A stretch of DNA of 64,000 nucleotides from Faecalicatena sp. Marseille-Q4148 (GCA_018228665.1 CP073692.1:992001-1056000); one strand, 5' to 3'; numbered from the stretch's first letter, positions 25,453 through 33,354 are shown. Numbers and translations: made by a program. The notes: generated by a model not told the origin, from the letters alone.

Positions 25453-26232
25453 CTATGATGCTATAAACATTCCATATTCCTTTGGCACATTTAAAACTCC
25501 ATCTATTAAATTTTGCATTAGAATTTCTTTTATTATATGTTTTGATACATTATTTAATAATGTCATACTGGAAAGCGAATAAATATAATCCACCATATCA
25601 TCTACATTGCTCACTGCTAATGAATCAATATATTCTAACTTTTTAATTTTCGAAAATGACTTACTTAAAATTCCAGCTCCATTTTGGAGTGTAAAATTTT
25701 TATTTAAATTATCTTCAACGCCATATGGAGCAAGGATCTCAGAAAGATACTCGATAATTCCATGTTCTCCATATGTTGCACAATAAAAAGAACCATCTCT
25801 TTTTAACACCCGTCGTACCTCAGCTAACCCTGTATATATATCAGGTACATGATATAACATCATATTAGCTATAACAGCATCAAATGTTTCATCTTCATAA
25901 GGTATTTCTTGAATATCCAAAACTTTATACTCAATATTATCATAATTGCCTACATTCTCTTTTGCTGCTGTTATCATTCCTTCAGAAAAATCAGATAATA
26001 TCAACGTTGAACACTTGCTAATTAGAGTCTCTCTGTTCTTCCATATATCTCCTGTTCCACAACCTAATTCCAAAATTTTCATGCCTTTATTAATCCTATA
26101 ATTTGAAATAATCCAATTTCCAAATCCCTGCTTATTTGTTGAATATTTATCATGAATAGACATTCTTGTATTTAAATTTTTTGCAGTTGCATACTGCTGT
26201 TTTATAACTGAAATATTATTTATTTTATTCAT
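25453..26232 (-). CDS. Class I SAM-dependent methyltransferase
   Basis: This 259-residue methyltransferase has motif I ILELGCGTGDIWKNRE (about 52-67), LILSDFSEGM (motif II) and motif IV FDAVIANMMLYHVPD, close to the ubiE/MenG-like group. The ATG at 26232 follows GGATGG; an in-frame start at 26253 is less likely. The codon use is AT-richer than in the core genes. The substrate is unknown. Confidence 0.86.
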   Translation of the reverse strand: MNKINNISVIKQQYATAKNLNTRMSIHDKYSTNKQGFGNWIISNYRINKGMKILELGCGTGDIWKNRETLISKCSTLILSDFSEGMITAAKENVGNYDNIEYKVLDIQEIPYEDETFDAVIANMMLYHVPDIYTGLAEVRRVLKRDGSFYCATYGEHGIIEYLSEILAPYGVEDNLNKNFTLQNGAGILSKSFSKIKKLEYIDSLAVSNVDDMVDYIYSLSSMTLLNNVSKHIIKEILMQNLIDGVLNVPKEYGMFIAS

Positions 26233-26317
26233 ACTTCCATCCCCATTTATCAATGTCTGTACAACTAACTATCCTCAAAAGAGATAACAAACCCCAATAC
26301 TGCAAATGGTTCTGGTG

Positions 26318-26656
26318 TCATCTCTGTACTCTCTTGTCCAGGATAAACTGCTCCAGATTAATCTTATGATGATATTTTACAGAAGCAACTTTATCTTTTT
26401 CCAAGATAATCTTATTCATATCCAGACCATTCAGTGCGGCAATGGCTATGGCATAATGAATTACATCCGCCAATTCATTGCCCAATTGTGCCTGTAGATC
26501 TTCGTCACCGGAAGCTTTTCTACCGGCTTTTTTGTTTAGAACCTCGGCTACTTCTCCAATCTCTTCCACAAGCTTCATAAAGAGACTTTGATCAATGCCG
26601 TCATTGCTGTAATGATTCAGTAAATAAGCTTCCAGTTCCTCTATAGTTATTTTCAT
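26318..26656 (-). CDS. MazG-like nucleotide pyrophosphohydrolase
   Basis: This 112-residue all-alpha protein has EEIGEVAEVLNKK (about 30-42) and NELADVIHYAIAIA (about 62-75), the paired acidic metal-binding helices of the MazG/NTP-PPase family. It would hydrolyse a nucleoside triphosphate to the monophosphate. I set the start at ATG 26656, preceded by GGAGGTG; codons further upstream are a duplicated fragment of another gene. That fragment supplies the ribosome site. Confidence 0.83.
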   Translation of the reverse strand: MKITIEELEAYLLNHYSNDGIDQSLFMKLVEEIGEVAEVLNKKAGRKASGDEDLQAQLGNELADVIHYAIAIAALNGLDMNKIILEKDKVASVKYHHKINLEQFILDKRVQR

Positions 26657-26658
26657 TC

Positions 26659-26712
26659 TCTGCACCTCCAACACGACCTCCGCCCCAAATACAATCTGCC
26701 GGAGCTCCATAT
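26659..26712 (-). pseudogene. Gene fragment of the U32-like protein upstream of the MazG-like gene
   Basis: These 54 nt match 24568-24621 at 50 positions, in the same orientation. Translated in that frame they give GAPADCIWGGGRVGGAE, close to the U32-like protein. The match ends just before the MazG-like ATG, and its GGAGGTG is the MazG-like ribosome site. Confidence 0.75.
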
Positions 26713-26755
26713 TTAGTTATCTTTCTCCATAAAACACTCTATAATTCAAAACAAC

Positions 26756-27208
26756 TTACCGATGAATATACATTCTTGTCAAATCGGTTTCTCCATCCCC
26801 CTGCACCATACAGAAAAACTCCCATCCATATCTTTCATAAAAATCTGTATGATCCGTAATCAAATAAATGGGTGTAATTCCTTTCGATTTCATATCCTCG
26901 ACAACCATATTAAGTAAATGACCTGCGATTCCTTGACACCGGCAATCTTTTTCAGTATATACTGCACATATATTCGGGCTAAGATCTTTTCTATTGTGAA
27001 AATCATTCTCAATGACTCCCATACCACCTACAATCCGCTCTCCATCCATGCACAAATACCAACCATACTCTGTTTCTTTATTAAGATACGCTTCCATACC
27101 TTCCAAATAAGCTTCCTTTGGCACGTTCCATTTATTATGAAACCATAAAGCTGCCCGTTCCTTTAGTTGCGGTCTTTCTCTTAAAGTAATATATGTATAC
27201 TCTCTCAT
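26756..27208 (-). CDS. GNAT-family N-acetyltransferase
   Basis: This 150-residue GNAT has the acetyl-CoA loop CRCQGIAGHLLNMVVEDMK (about 90-108) and the C-terminal TDFYERYGWEFF. The ATG at 27208 follows GGAGAGG; an in-frame start at 27235 would be behind the ribosome site. The specificity cannot be inferred. Confidence 0.86.
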   Translation of the reverse strand: MREYTYITLRERPQLKERAALWFHNKWNVPKEAYLEGMEAYLNKETEYGWYLCMDGERIVGGMGVIENDFHNRKDLSPNICAVYTEKDCRCQGIAGHLLNMVVEDMKSKGITPIYLITDHTDFYERYGWEFFCMVQGDGETDLTRMYIHR

Positions 27209-27303
27209 ATTTTGATCCTCTCCTATTTCATACAACTATTTGCTGACTGTTTTTTTCTGCAAAATAAAACATATTTTTTCTTTTCTATAAATTTCGCGTT
27301 TAT

Positions 27304-27765
27304 TTACTTTAAAGTCTCCACCATATAATAAAATTCTCCCTTCCCAATCGGAGTAGTTCGCACTATCGGCGGGCCAGAAATAGTAAAGCCGGCTTTTTCA
27401 TAACATTTGATTGCTCTTATATTCCAACTTCTAACTTCTATAGCTACCTTTTTCGCCGGGTACTGTTTATGCGAAAGCTCACAGGCCATTTTAACAATTT
27501 GCTGTCCATAGCCTTTACCACAGTACTGTGGATGCACCCCAACTCCCAGAAAAATATTTGATTCAGTTTCTTTTAAATTAATATAACCAACCAGCTTTTC
27601 TCCGTCATAATACGAATAATAATTGTTCTGTCGATTAGCAAACCCTCGATGATTTTTCATCTGTTCCATGTAAGGGATATTGTTATAAATGGAATATGGT
27701 TCCTCATATTTCCATTCGCTTATCATGTATTTTTCTTTTTCTGTCGTTCGATGATACTGAAGCAT
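27304..27765 (-). CDS. GNAT-family N-acetyltransferase
   Basis: The 153-residue protein has the GNAT loop QYCGKGYGQQIVKMACELSH (about 90-109) and a C-terminal YEKAGFTISGPPIV. The ATG at 27765 follows AAGGAGAG at normal spacing. The substrate is unknown. Confidence 0.86.
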   Translation of the reverse strand: MLQYHRTTEKEKYMISEWKYEEPYSIYNNIPYMEQMKNHRGFANRQNNYYSYYDGEKLVGYINLKETESNIFLGVGVHPQYCGKGYGQQIVKMACELSHKQYPAKKVAIEVRSWNIRAIKCYEKAGFTISGPPIVRTTPIGKGEFYYMVETLK

Positions 27766-27869
27766 TTGCACTCTCCTTGTCAATAAGCTTTATCATATGC
27801 AGCTTTTAAATCCATTGTATAAAAGACCGTTTTTTGATAAAATTTCTTCCGCATCCTTAAATTTTAGTT

Positions 27870-28343
27870 TTATATTTCTTTTCTTCCAAAAGGAATAAAT
27901 AATAGCGGACCAAAAGACGAAAGAATCTCTGAAATCATAATATTGTCCGTCAGTTTCATCAAAAATTGCGAAATCATTCCTTTCCAATTTTGAATGTATG
28001 CAAGAGTAACACTTAACTCAAGCGGGAAGTTTGGAAACAAACTCTGTGCCAATATGATTAGAAGGTAGATAGAAGACATAATTCCGGCAGAGACCGCAAT
28101 CTCTTTTTTGGTCATAGAGCGAAAGGCCCATAAACCTCCAATTAACACTATAATTAGAAATATCACTGTGTGGAAAATTGCTGAGCGTACAGGATCCGTA
28201 GAAACTATCGTAACGCCATCAGCATCTACCGTCTTTACACCAAAAAAGAAACCTCCAAGATAGGCGGTAATAGAAAAACTAATCCAACTAGCAACCATGC
28301 AAAAAACCGGAACTTTCCACAATGTCTGAATCCGCACTTTCAT
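27870..28343 (-). CDS. Small integral membrane protein of unknown function
   Basis: I do not recognise the family. The 157-residue protein has four hydrophobic segments (about 10-35, 55-78, 85-107 and 130-150) separated by short loops. The ATG at 28343 follows AAAGGAGAT; a longer reading frame starts at 28430 but overlaps the next gene. It is followed by the unrelated GNAT gene. A 64-codon frame overlapping its 3' end (27793-27987) is probably a shadow. Confidence 0.6.
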   Translation of the reverse strand: MKVRIQTLWKVPVFCMVASWISFSITAYLGGFFFGVKTVDADGVTIVSTDPVRSAIFHTVIFLIIVLIGGLWAFRSMTKKEIAVSAGIMSSIYLLIILAQSLFPNFPLELSVTLAYIQNWKGMISQFLMKLTDNIMISEILSSFGPLLFIPFGRKEI

Positions 28344-28372
28344 GAGTATCTCTCCTTTTTCTATATTTAATT

Positions 28373-29470
28373 TCATATGAGTGTGAATACTGCATCTGAA
28401 AACTGCTTCACAATATATGAAATATACCATTCTACGTTATCCTTCACCGATTCGAAATGCAAAGAAGAACAAACGCTATGAATCTTTTCCTCTGCATCAT
28501 TTTCTAGTATCATTGCTGTTGGTCCGCTGTTACCTCCAATGATACTTACACAACAAACTCCTTGAGTTGATCCCAGATTGGATTTATCGTTCCACTCAGG
28601 ATTCTCTATCGGTTGATCACTTTCAGCGCAATCATGAATCATAATTTCTTTTCCCCACTCAGGACTGACCGTATAATTCATAGCAATAAAATAAGTAGGA
28701 TACCTCCACCGTTTAGGTAACAAACTACTCTCTGGCAATATTTGTTGTTCTATACTTTGTACCGTCAATTCAAATGCCTTACCACTGATGGGGTGGATAA
28801 AAGTAACTTTATCACCGGGAGCCTGTACTACAAAATGTTCTCCGGGAACTCTGTCTGGCTGCTGCTCCATTATAAGTGAAAGGGACTTAATTTCTGAACG
28901 GCGTTTACTTGCCCATGGAAAAGCATTTCTGAAAATAACCCAACCATATGATTTATCCAAATGATAATGCTCTACTACCCTTTTTGTTTCTAAATCATAA
29001 CCATTTTTGTCTGCTAAATACGGATTAAAACATATAGAACAACCACGCGAAACCGTCATTTCTTTATTATTTAACTTTAACATCGGGTGAAAATGAAAAC
29101 ATAATGGATTCTCTATTTCCATCTGCATTTGCTGTTCATTGGTAAAACCATCATAGAAATCACTTTTACAGCTTAGCTTCCACTTTTCCATAAAATTCTG
29201 TATTCTCCTGGCATCCACACGCATACAAAAATCTATGACAAGACCTTTTCCGCAGGAATATGTCACCGGAATAAACCAGTGATATCCTGCCCAGTCAAAA
29301 TGCTGATTCACCGGAATTTCTTTTCCGGCATGATCTCTTCCATGGTGTCCCCAGAAATTTCCTTCATAATAAACTTTCCATTCAGGAAATTTCGATTCTG
29401 CAGACGGCTTCATATCAGCAGCACAATAATCCTCTTCTTCTTGTAAAAATTTCTTGAATGTGTTTTCCAT
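28373..29470 (-). CDS. Unrecognised soluble protein of 365 residues
   Basis: I do not recognise the family. The protein is soluble, with no signal peptide or membrane segment, and is rich in aromatic residues, especially Trp and Tyr. It has a repeated GHHGRDHAGKEI region near residues 35-50 and about a dozen Cys residues. The ATG at 29470 follows GAGGATG. It is downstream of the Fic gene, with a 67-nt gap between them, and precedes the small membrane protein by 29 nt. Confidence 0.6.
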   Translation of the reverse strand: MENTFKKFLQEEEDYCAADMKPSAESKFPEWKVYYEGNFWGHHGRDHAGKEIPVNQHFDWAGYHWFIPVTYSCGKGLVIDFCMRVDARRIQNFMEKWKLSCKSDFYDGFTNEQQMQMEIENPLCFHFHPMLKLNNKEMTVSRGCSICFNPYLADKNGYDLETKRVVEHYHLDKSYGWVIFRNAFPWASKRRSEIKSLSLIMEQQPDRVPGEHFVVQAPGDKVTFIHPISGKAFELTVQSIEQQILPESSLLPKRWRYPTYFIAMNYTVSPEWGKEIMIHDCAESDQPIENPEWNDKSNLGSTQGVCCVSIIGGNSGPTAMILENDAEEKIHSVCSSLHFESVKDNVEWYISYIVKQFSDAVFTLI

Positions 29471-29537
29471 AAATCATCCTCATCTTTCGATCATCCTAAT
29501 TGTGTTATAAAACTCGCTTGGATTCAATACTTGTTAA

Positions 29538-30107
29538 TTATAACATGCAATTCATAATAACGCTGATCATCATTTCCTTTTCTTCCGGTCTTGATTCTGC
29601 AATCATAATAGTCAATGCAACTAAAGTAGCATCTGCTATTTTCTTCTCTCCATCCACAAATAGCGCCTCATTTTTATCAAGAAAATAAAGAAACATTGTT
29701 GCAGCGATTCTTTTATTTCCATCAAGAAAGCTGTGGTTCTTCGTTACAAAGTATAACAGGTTTGCCGCTTTTTCTTCCAAAGATTCATAAAGCTCTGTTC
29801 CTGCAAATGACTGATAAATATTTCCGATACTCCCTTTAAAAGAATCATCTTTTTCTTTTCCAAACAAATCCGATTCGTCTCCAAATCGCATACTTTGAAT
29901 GATATCTATACATTCCTCATAGGAAAGTACATATGTTGCGCGATTTCCGTTAGGTCTTGTCATATTCTGGTGATCATAACAATCCAACAACTCTAATGCC
30001 CTGCTGTATTTTTCTATTACAGAACGAACCTGTCTGCTGTCCAGCTCATTTTCCGTCCGCCTCATGTTATCTTCTTTTTCCGATATTACAACTTCATTTT
30101 TGTTCAT
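29538..30107 (-). CDS. Fic/Doc-domain protein, resembles C-terminal part of RhuM-type proteins
   Basis: This 189-residue protein has the Fic core HSFLDGNKRIAATMF (about 120-134), with NKR as in Doc kinases. The region EKYSRALELLDCYDHQ and the end SRPEEKEMMISVIMN match the C-terminal half of larger RhuM-family proteins of about 330 residues, so the N-terminal DNA-binding-like half is missing. Fic/Doc enzymes transfer AMP or phosphate to proteins and often act as toxins. The ATG at 30107 overlaps (ATGA) a 24-codon frame, itself overlapping the nucleotidyltransferase gene, so the three are coupled. Confidence 0.82.
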   Translation of the reverse strand: MNKNEVVISEKEDNMRRTENELDSRQVRSVIEKYSRALELLDCYDHQNMTRPNGNRATYVLSYEECIDIIQSMRFGDESDLFGKEKDDSFKGSIGNIYQSFAGTELYESLEEKAANLLYFVTKNHSFLDGNKRIAATMFLYFLDKNEALFVDGEKKIADATLVALTIMIAESRPEEKEMMISVIMNCML

Positions 30108-30178
30108 ACTCTTTCTCCAGTTCTATCCCTTTTTCGCGCAATATCTGCTGCACCTTCATCTAATATGTGATTAATCAT
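30104..30178 (-). CDS. Possible 24-residue coupled small ORF
   Basis: An ATG at 30178 overlaps the nucleotidyltransferase stop, and its TGA overlaps the Fic ATG. The peptide is charged (ending RDRTGERV). In the +1 frame the DNA reads IELEKEYEQK, so it may instead be the remains of a longer frameshifted gene. It is too short to judge from sequence alone. Confidence 0.35.
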   Translation of the reverse strand: MINHILDEGAADIARKRDRTGERV

Positions 30179-30830
30179 TTTCAGCAATCCATTTCTTCGA
30201 CCAAATCAACAATGTTTCGGACATCAAATCGAACTCAACCATTCCGCCTTTTTTCAAATTTAAAAAGTTGGAAACAATCACCCGTTCATCGGCAGATACA
30301 ACTTGAAGCAATTCCTTTTGGTGTCTGATATAGTTTCCTGTCTGCTTAAAAGCAATTGCCTGTACAATGAAAGAAGCAGATTTATACAATCCTCGCAAGA
30401 TATCTTCACTCTTTTCATACAACATATTATGAACACAGCCGTGAAATATGTTGCAGGCACCGATTTTGATTGCTCTGTTCACACTACTATCATCAATAAC
30501 TGCCAGTAATTCATCAAGACTCCCTTTCATCGGTGTGGTGTCATAATAGAACTGAAACAAGTCAGACGGTTCCCAATTCATAATATCGTCTTTCCCTGAA
30601 AGGAAACCACAAAGCATTTCCCTATTTGGAAGGGTATCTAACATTGCATTATAAGTTCGAATATCCATAGCAGACAATTCATCCAGAATTACAACAATAT
30701 CAATATCGCTTGTCTCCATCGCTTCTCCACGTCCATAACTGCCCTGTAAACCGACAAACCATACACGGCTTCCGAAAGTCTCATCTAATGTCTGTAGGAA
30801 ATTTTTCATCCAAACAGTAATATCTAACAT
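30171..30830 (-). CDS. Nucleotidyltransferase-superfamily protein
   Basis: This 219-residue protein has the pol-beta-type motif GSYGRGEAMETSDIDIVVI (about 31-49): GS, then D-x-D metal ligands. A helical C-terminal region (about 120-215) resembles the HEPN-like or kanamycin-nucleotidyltransferase-like tails. It would transfer a nucleotide to a small molecule or protein. It is upstream of the Fic gene in a coupled arrangement, which fits a toxin-antitoxin-like pair (MNT or AbiE type) but does not prove one. An aminoglycoside adenylyltransferase is the alternative. Confidence 0.75.
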   Translation of the reverse strand: MLDITVWMKNFLQTLDETFGSRVWFVGLQGSYGRGEAMETSDIDIVVILDELSAMDIRTYNAMLDTLPNREMLCGFLSGKDDIMNWEPSDLFQFYYDTTPMKGSLDELLAVIDDSSVNRAIKIGACNIFHGCVHNMLYEKSEDILRGLYKSASFIVQAIAFKQTGNYIRHQKELLQVVSADERVIVSNFLNLKKGGMVEFDLMSETLLIWSKKWIAEND

Positions 30831-30888
30831 CTTGATTACCTCGTTAAATTCAAAATTTTATAATCACATTATAGCATACACACTTTTG

Positions 30889-30928
30889 AAATCCCATACC
30901 CTCTCGTCGGATCATTGACCAAAACATG
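30889..30928 (-). pseudogene. Fragment of spoIVB 3' end, piece B
   Basis: These 40 nt match 32187-32226 in spoIVB at 36 positions. Read in the spoIVB frame they give HVLVNDPTRGYGI and then diverge. The match ends at a TG that corresponds to the TG where piece A (32109-32150) begins. Confidence 0.75.
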
Positions 30929-31018
30929 ACTGCAATTAATTTTTAGCTTTTTATGCTGCTCCGGTTATGCGTAAAAGTTCCTCTTCTGTTCCACAAATCC
31001 AGAATCAGCAATGATATT

Positions 31019-31297
31019 TTATTCTCCATAAAATCCGTTGTCACTTTTTTGTGCCCATTTCATATACATTTCCTTGTAGTTATCTTTTATAAATTCACGA
31101 ATCATTCTGATTTCTCTATCAGTCAGTTGACCTTCATTCTCTATTGTTGTTTCACCATCTTTTTTCACAAAAAACTTTGCAGATCCTGCTTCTGTAAGCT
31201 TTCTATCGCTTGCATGTACATGCATAGCTTCAATTACACAATGCGAGGTATAATACAAATAATACCCACATACTTTATATTCATAATATTTAGGCAT
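31019..31297 (-). CDS. DUF4160-family small protein
   Basis: This 92-residue protein resembles the DUF4160 family: a Cys-Tyr-rich N-terminus, an EAMHVHASD stretch carrying the family His-x-His, then FFVKKDGETTIEN and a C-terminal helix MIREFIKDNYKEMYMKWAQ. DUF4160 proteins are often small partners of DUF2442-type proteins in toxin-antitoxin-like pairs; that role is inference. It is the last of three closely spaced small genes within a split duplication of the spoIVB 3' end. Confidence 0.72.
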   Translation of the reverse strand: MPKYYEYKVCGYYLYYTSHCVIEAMHVHASDRKLTEAGSAKFFVKKDGETTIENEGQLTDREIRMIREFIKDNYKEMYMKWAQKSDNGFYGE

Positions 31298-31300
31298 ATA

Positions 31301-31522
31301 TTATTCCTCCATGTATTTACGATTTTTATGATAATATTCCAATACAATTTCCAACTCTATATCATCCATGCTTGTTTCCAATATGTCTCCACTTCTACTT
31401 AAATACGCTGCTTTATGTGGATTATTCAAATTAAGCACTCTTACATTTTCACCATCTTTTGTAAATGCATATCCATTTATAATCATTTCCGCTGCATCTG
31501 CTACTTCTTTAATATTACACAT
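31301..31522 (-). CDS. Small protein of unknown function, middle of DUF4160 trio
   Basis: I do not recognise the family. The 73-residue acidic protein has a central beta-like DGENVRVLNLNNP and ends in helices. I chose ATG 31522, which overlaps the preceding stop by 8 nt and has GTGAGG upstream. It ends 3 nt before the DUF4160 gene. Its place suggests a DUF2442-like partner, but the sequence does not show it. Confidence 0.55.
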   Translation of the reverse strand: MCNIKEVADAAEMIINGYAFTKDGENVRVLNLNNPHKAAYLSRSGDILETSMDDIELEIVLEYYHKNRKYMEE

Positions 31523-31847
31523 ATTCAATCCTCACTTTCTGAATCGGCTTCAAAAATTCTTCTGCATTAATATATAAATTATCAAGAATGGGAATTAAAT
31601 CAATATATTCTTCTTCTTCATCGCATCCTTCATATTTCGCCATAACAACGATATATCCATGATCCCACTCAACCACTTTCGTATATCGCTCCAATCTCGG
31701 AGATGTTTTAAAACGTATATTATATCCATTAAATATAAAAGAAGTAAATTCTTTATCATTGCTTAATACTGCTTCGTTTATCACGTTCTCTATCTCCTTT
31801 CCAATAAATTTTGTACCACTATTACTATTTCTATTTCTTCCATACAT
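31515..31847 (-). CDS. Small protein of unknown function, first of DUF4160 trio
   Basis: I do not recognise the family. The 110-residue protein has an Arg/Asn/Ser-rich start (RNRNSNSG), a mixed alpha/beta body and an acidic patch (YEGCDEEEEYIDL, about 73-85). The ATG at 31847 lacks a strong ribosome site. The AT-rich codon use differs from the core genes and fits acquired DNA. It overlaps the next gene. Confidence 0.55.
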   Translation of the reverse strand: MYGRNRNSNSGTKFIGKEIENVINEAVLSNDKEFTSFIFNGYNIRFKTSPRLERYTKVVEWDHGYIVVMAKYEGCDEEEEYIDLIPILDNLYINAEEFLKPIQKVRIEYV

Positions 31848-32040
31848 ATCTTACAAATTTCTCTCGCTGACCTCATATTTTTTCTCTGGTAACATTAACA
31901 CATTCTTTCTACTTCTAAATCACTCATCCAACATATATTCCATTTTACTTATAAGCATCAATTATTCTCCAAACTCAATGTTATTTAATTTTATTATAAC
32001 ACAGACACTTTTATTTTTACAGACAGCAAAAAGTCTAAGA

Positions 32041-32079
32041 AGCAGGAAATACTATGAAACACTCATTGCATTTCCTGCT
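32041..32079 (-). terminator. Hairpin downstream of spoIVB
   Basis: Ten-nt arms (32041-32050 and 32070-32079) pair perfectly around a 19-nt loop. On the minus strand TCTTAGACTTTTTG follows, so it may end spoIVB transcription beyond the fragment at 32109-32150. Confidence 0.5.
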
Positions 32080-32108
32080 CCTGCTTGTTCTACTCATTGT
32101 CCTAAATA

Positions 32109-32150
32109 TGCGTTACCGTACCAACAATTTCTCCTTCTGCAAAATCTGCC
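32109..32150 (-). pseudogene. Fragment of spoIVB 3' end, piece A
   Basis: These 42 nt align to 32225-32271 in spoIVB with two substitutions and two gaps totalling 5 nt. They correspond to the region after the catalytic Ser (the PILQNGKIVG...VTH segment). A weaker match may extend to about 32094. It lies a few nt beyond the spoIVB stop codon. Confidence 0.75.
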
Positions 32151-32154
32151 TCTA

Positions 32155-33213
32155 TCATTCCGCCGCTTCCAGCATATTTTCAATAAAAATCCCATACCCT
32201 CGTGTCGGATCATTAACCAAAACGTGCGTTACCGCACCAACAATTTTTCCATTCTGCAAAATCGGGCTGCCGCTCATTCCCTGAATGATACCTCCTGTAA
32301 CAGAGAGTAATTTTTCATCTGTTATCTGTATCATAAACCCTTTATTCACTTCTCTGGAATTCAAATTCACTTCTGTGACAGCTATTTCGTATTCCTGAAT
32401 CTCATCCTCAACCATACACCGGATTACAGCCGGTCCTGTTCTAACTTCTTCTTTTGCCGCTGCCGGCATCGGTGTCAGATTTTTAAACAGTTCATCTGCA
32501 TTACTCAGCGTTCCATAAATCCCCTCTTCAGTATTTTTTTCAATGGTCCCGAGACGGTTATATTTATTATAAACAATTACCCCTTCTATCCATCCCGGTT
32601 CGCCATGTTCGCCCTTTTTTATTTTACGGATAGATGTACCATACAGTGTTCCTTTTGATATATGAAATAGTCCATTGGTATCGGAATCGTGAATTCCATG
32701 ACCAAGCGCCCCAAATTTCCCATCTCCGGTAAGAAATGTAATGGTTCCCAATCCCTGTGTATTATCTCGTACCCAGATTCCCAGTTTATATTCTTTCGGT
32801 GCTGAACATACCGGCTTCATTTTTACATCAATTTTTTCTCCATTTCTTGTTAGATGCAATATTACTTCTTCTCCGGTCATATCTTTTACACAGTCAAGCA
32901 GTTCCCGCTTATTTTTGATTTCTCTGTCATCCACACCGGTAATATAATCTCCTGATTTTACGATATTGGCAGCCGGCTCCTTTTCTTCTCCGTCTGCAGA
33001 AGCAACTTTATCAGTTCCAAGTACAAGTACTCCTTCTGTCTCCATATAAAGTCCCACCGGCATCCCTCCCGGGATAATCGTATTCTGAGAGATTGCCTGG
33101 GCGCTTACTTCCTGTCGTATACGGTTTTCTTCCGCTTCTGACAAATATACGCTTCCAAAACACAATCCTGCAGCGATAAGCAACCCTAAAAATATCTTTC
33201 TGCTCCTTCGCAT
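32155..33213 (-). CDS. spoIVB: SpoIVB serine peptidase
   Basis: This 352-residue sporulation protease has an N-terminal membrane anchor (about 5-25), a PDZ domain (about 70-150) and an S55 peptidase domain with His in FGALGHGIHD and the active Ser in GMSGSP. It is made in the forespore, secreted between the two membranes, and triggers cleavage of SpoIVFA to release pro-sigma-K processing. The ATG at 33213 is better than an in-frame TTG at 33243. Its usual neighbour spo0A is about 19 kb away here. Confidence 0.95.
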   Translation of the reverse strand: MRRSRKIFLGLLIAAGLCFGSVYLSEAEENRIRQEVSAQAISQNTIIPGGMPVGLYMETEGVLVLGTDKVASADGEEKEPAANIVKSGDYITGVDDREIKNKRELLDCVKDMTGEEVILHLTRNGEKIDVKMKPVCSAPKEYKLGIWVRDNTQGLGTITFLTGDGKFGALGHGIHDSDTNGLFHISKGTLYGTSIRKIKKGEHGEPGWIEGVIVYNKYNRLGTIEKNTEEGIYGTLSNADELFKNLTPMPAAAKEEVRTGPAVIRCMVEDEIQEYEIAVTEVNLNSREVNKGFMIQITDEKLLSVTGGIIQGMSGSPILQNGKIVGAVTHVLVNDPTRGYGIFIENMLEAAE

Positions 33214-33285
33214 CTTTTCCCACACCCTTTCTGCACTTGTCAATTACAGAATATTTTCTTTTGCTCCTTCAACTTTTTATGAGGC

Positions 33286-33317
33286 AAAAAGAAAAACAGG
33301 CATCTTCTGATACCTGT
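33286..33317 (-). terminator. Terminator after recN
   Basis: Nine-nt arms with one G-U pair enclose a 4-nt loop (33296-33317), and on the minus strand TTTTTCTTTTT follows. It sits between recN and spoIVB, so spoIVB should have its own (forespore) promoter. Confidence 0.8.
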
Positions 33318-33354
33318 CTTAGTATGTGGAGATTTCTCGCATTCCACTCCTGTA

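Larger units (their letters stand above)
31848..32154 (-). other. Intergenic region between DUF4160 trio and spoIVB
   Basis: This 307-nt gap holds a hairpin (32041-32079), a spoIVB-like fragment (32109-32150), and an isolated TATAAT on the minus strand a little above 31990 without a -35. Two very short frames, with SD-like TTGGAG for one of them, could encode peptides of 12-14 residues; I cannot support them further. Confidence 0.4.

Noticed and set aside
27793..27987. A 64-codon minus-strand frame overlapping the 3' end of the small membrane protein
   Set aside because: It overlaps a better frame with a good ribosome site, has none of its own, and shows no domain.
13003..32154. Prophage, transposon or integrative element
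   Set aside because: No integrase, transposase, recombinase, phage structural or relaxase gene, and no tRNA attachment site, was visible.
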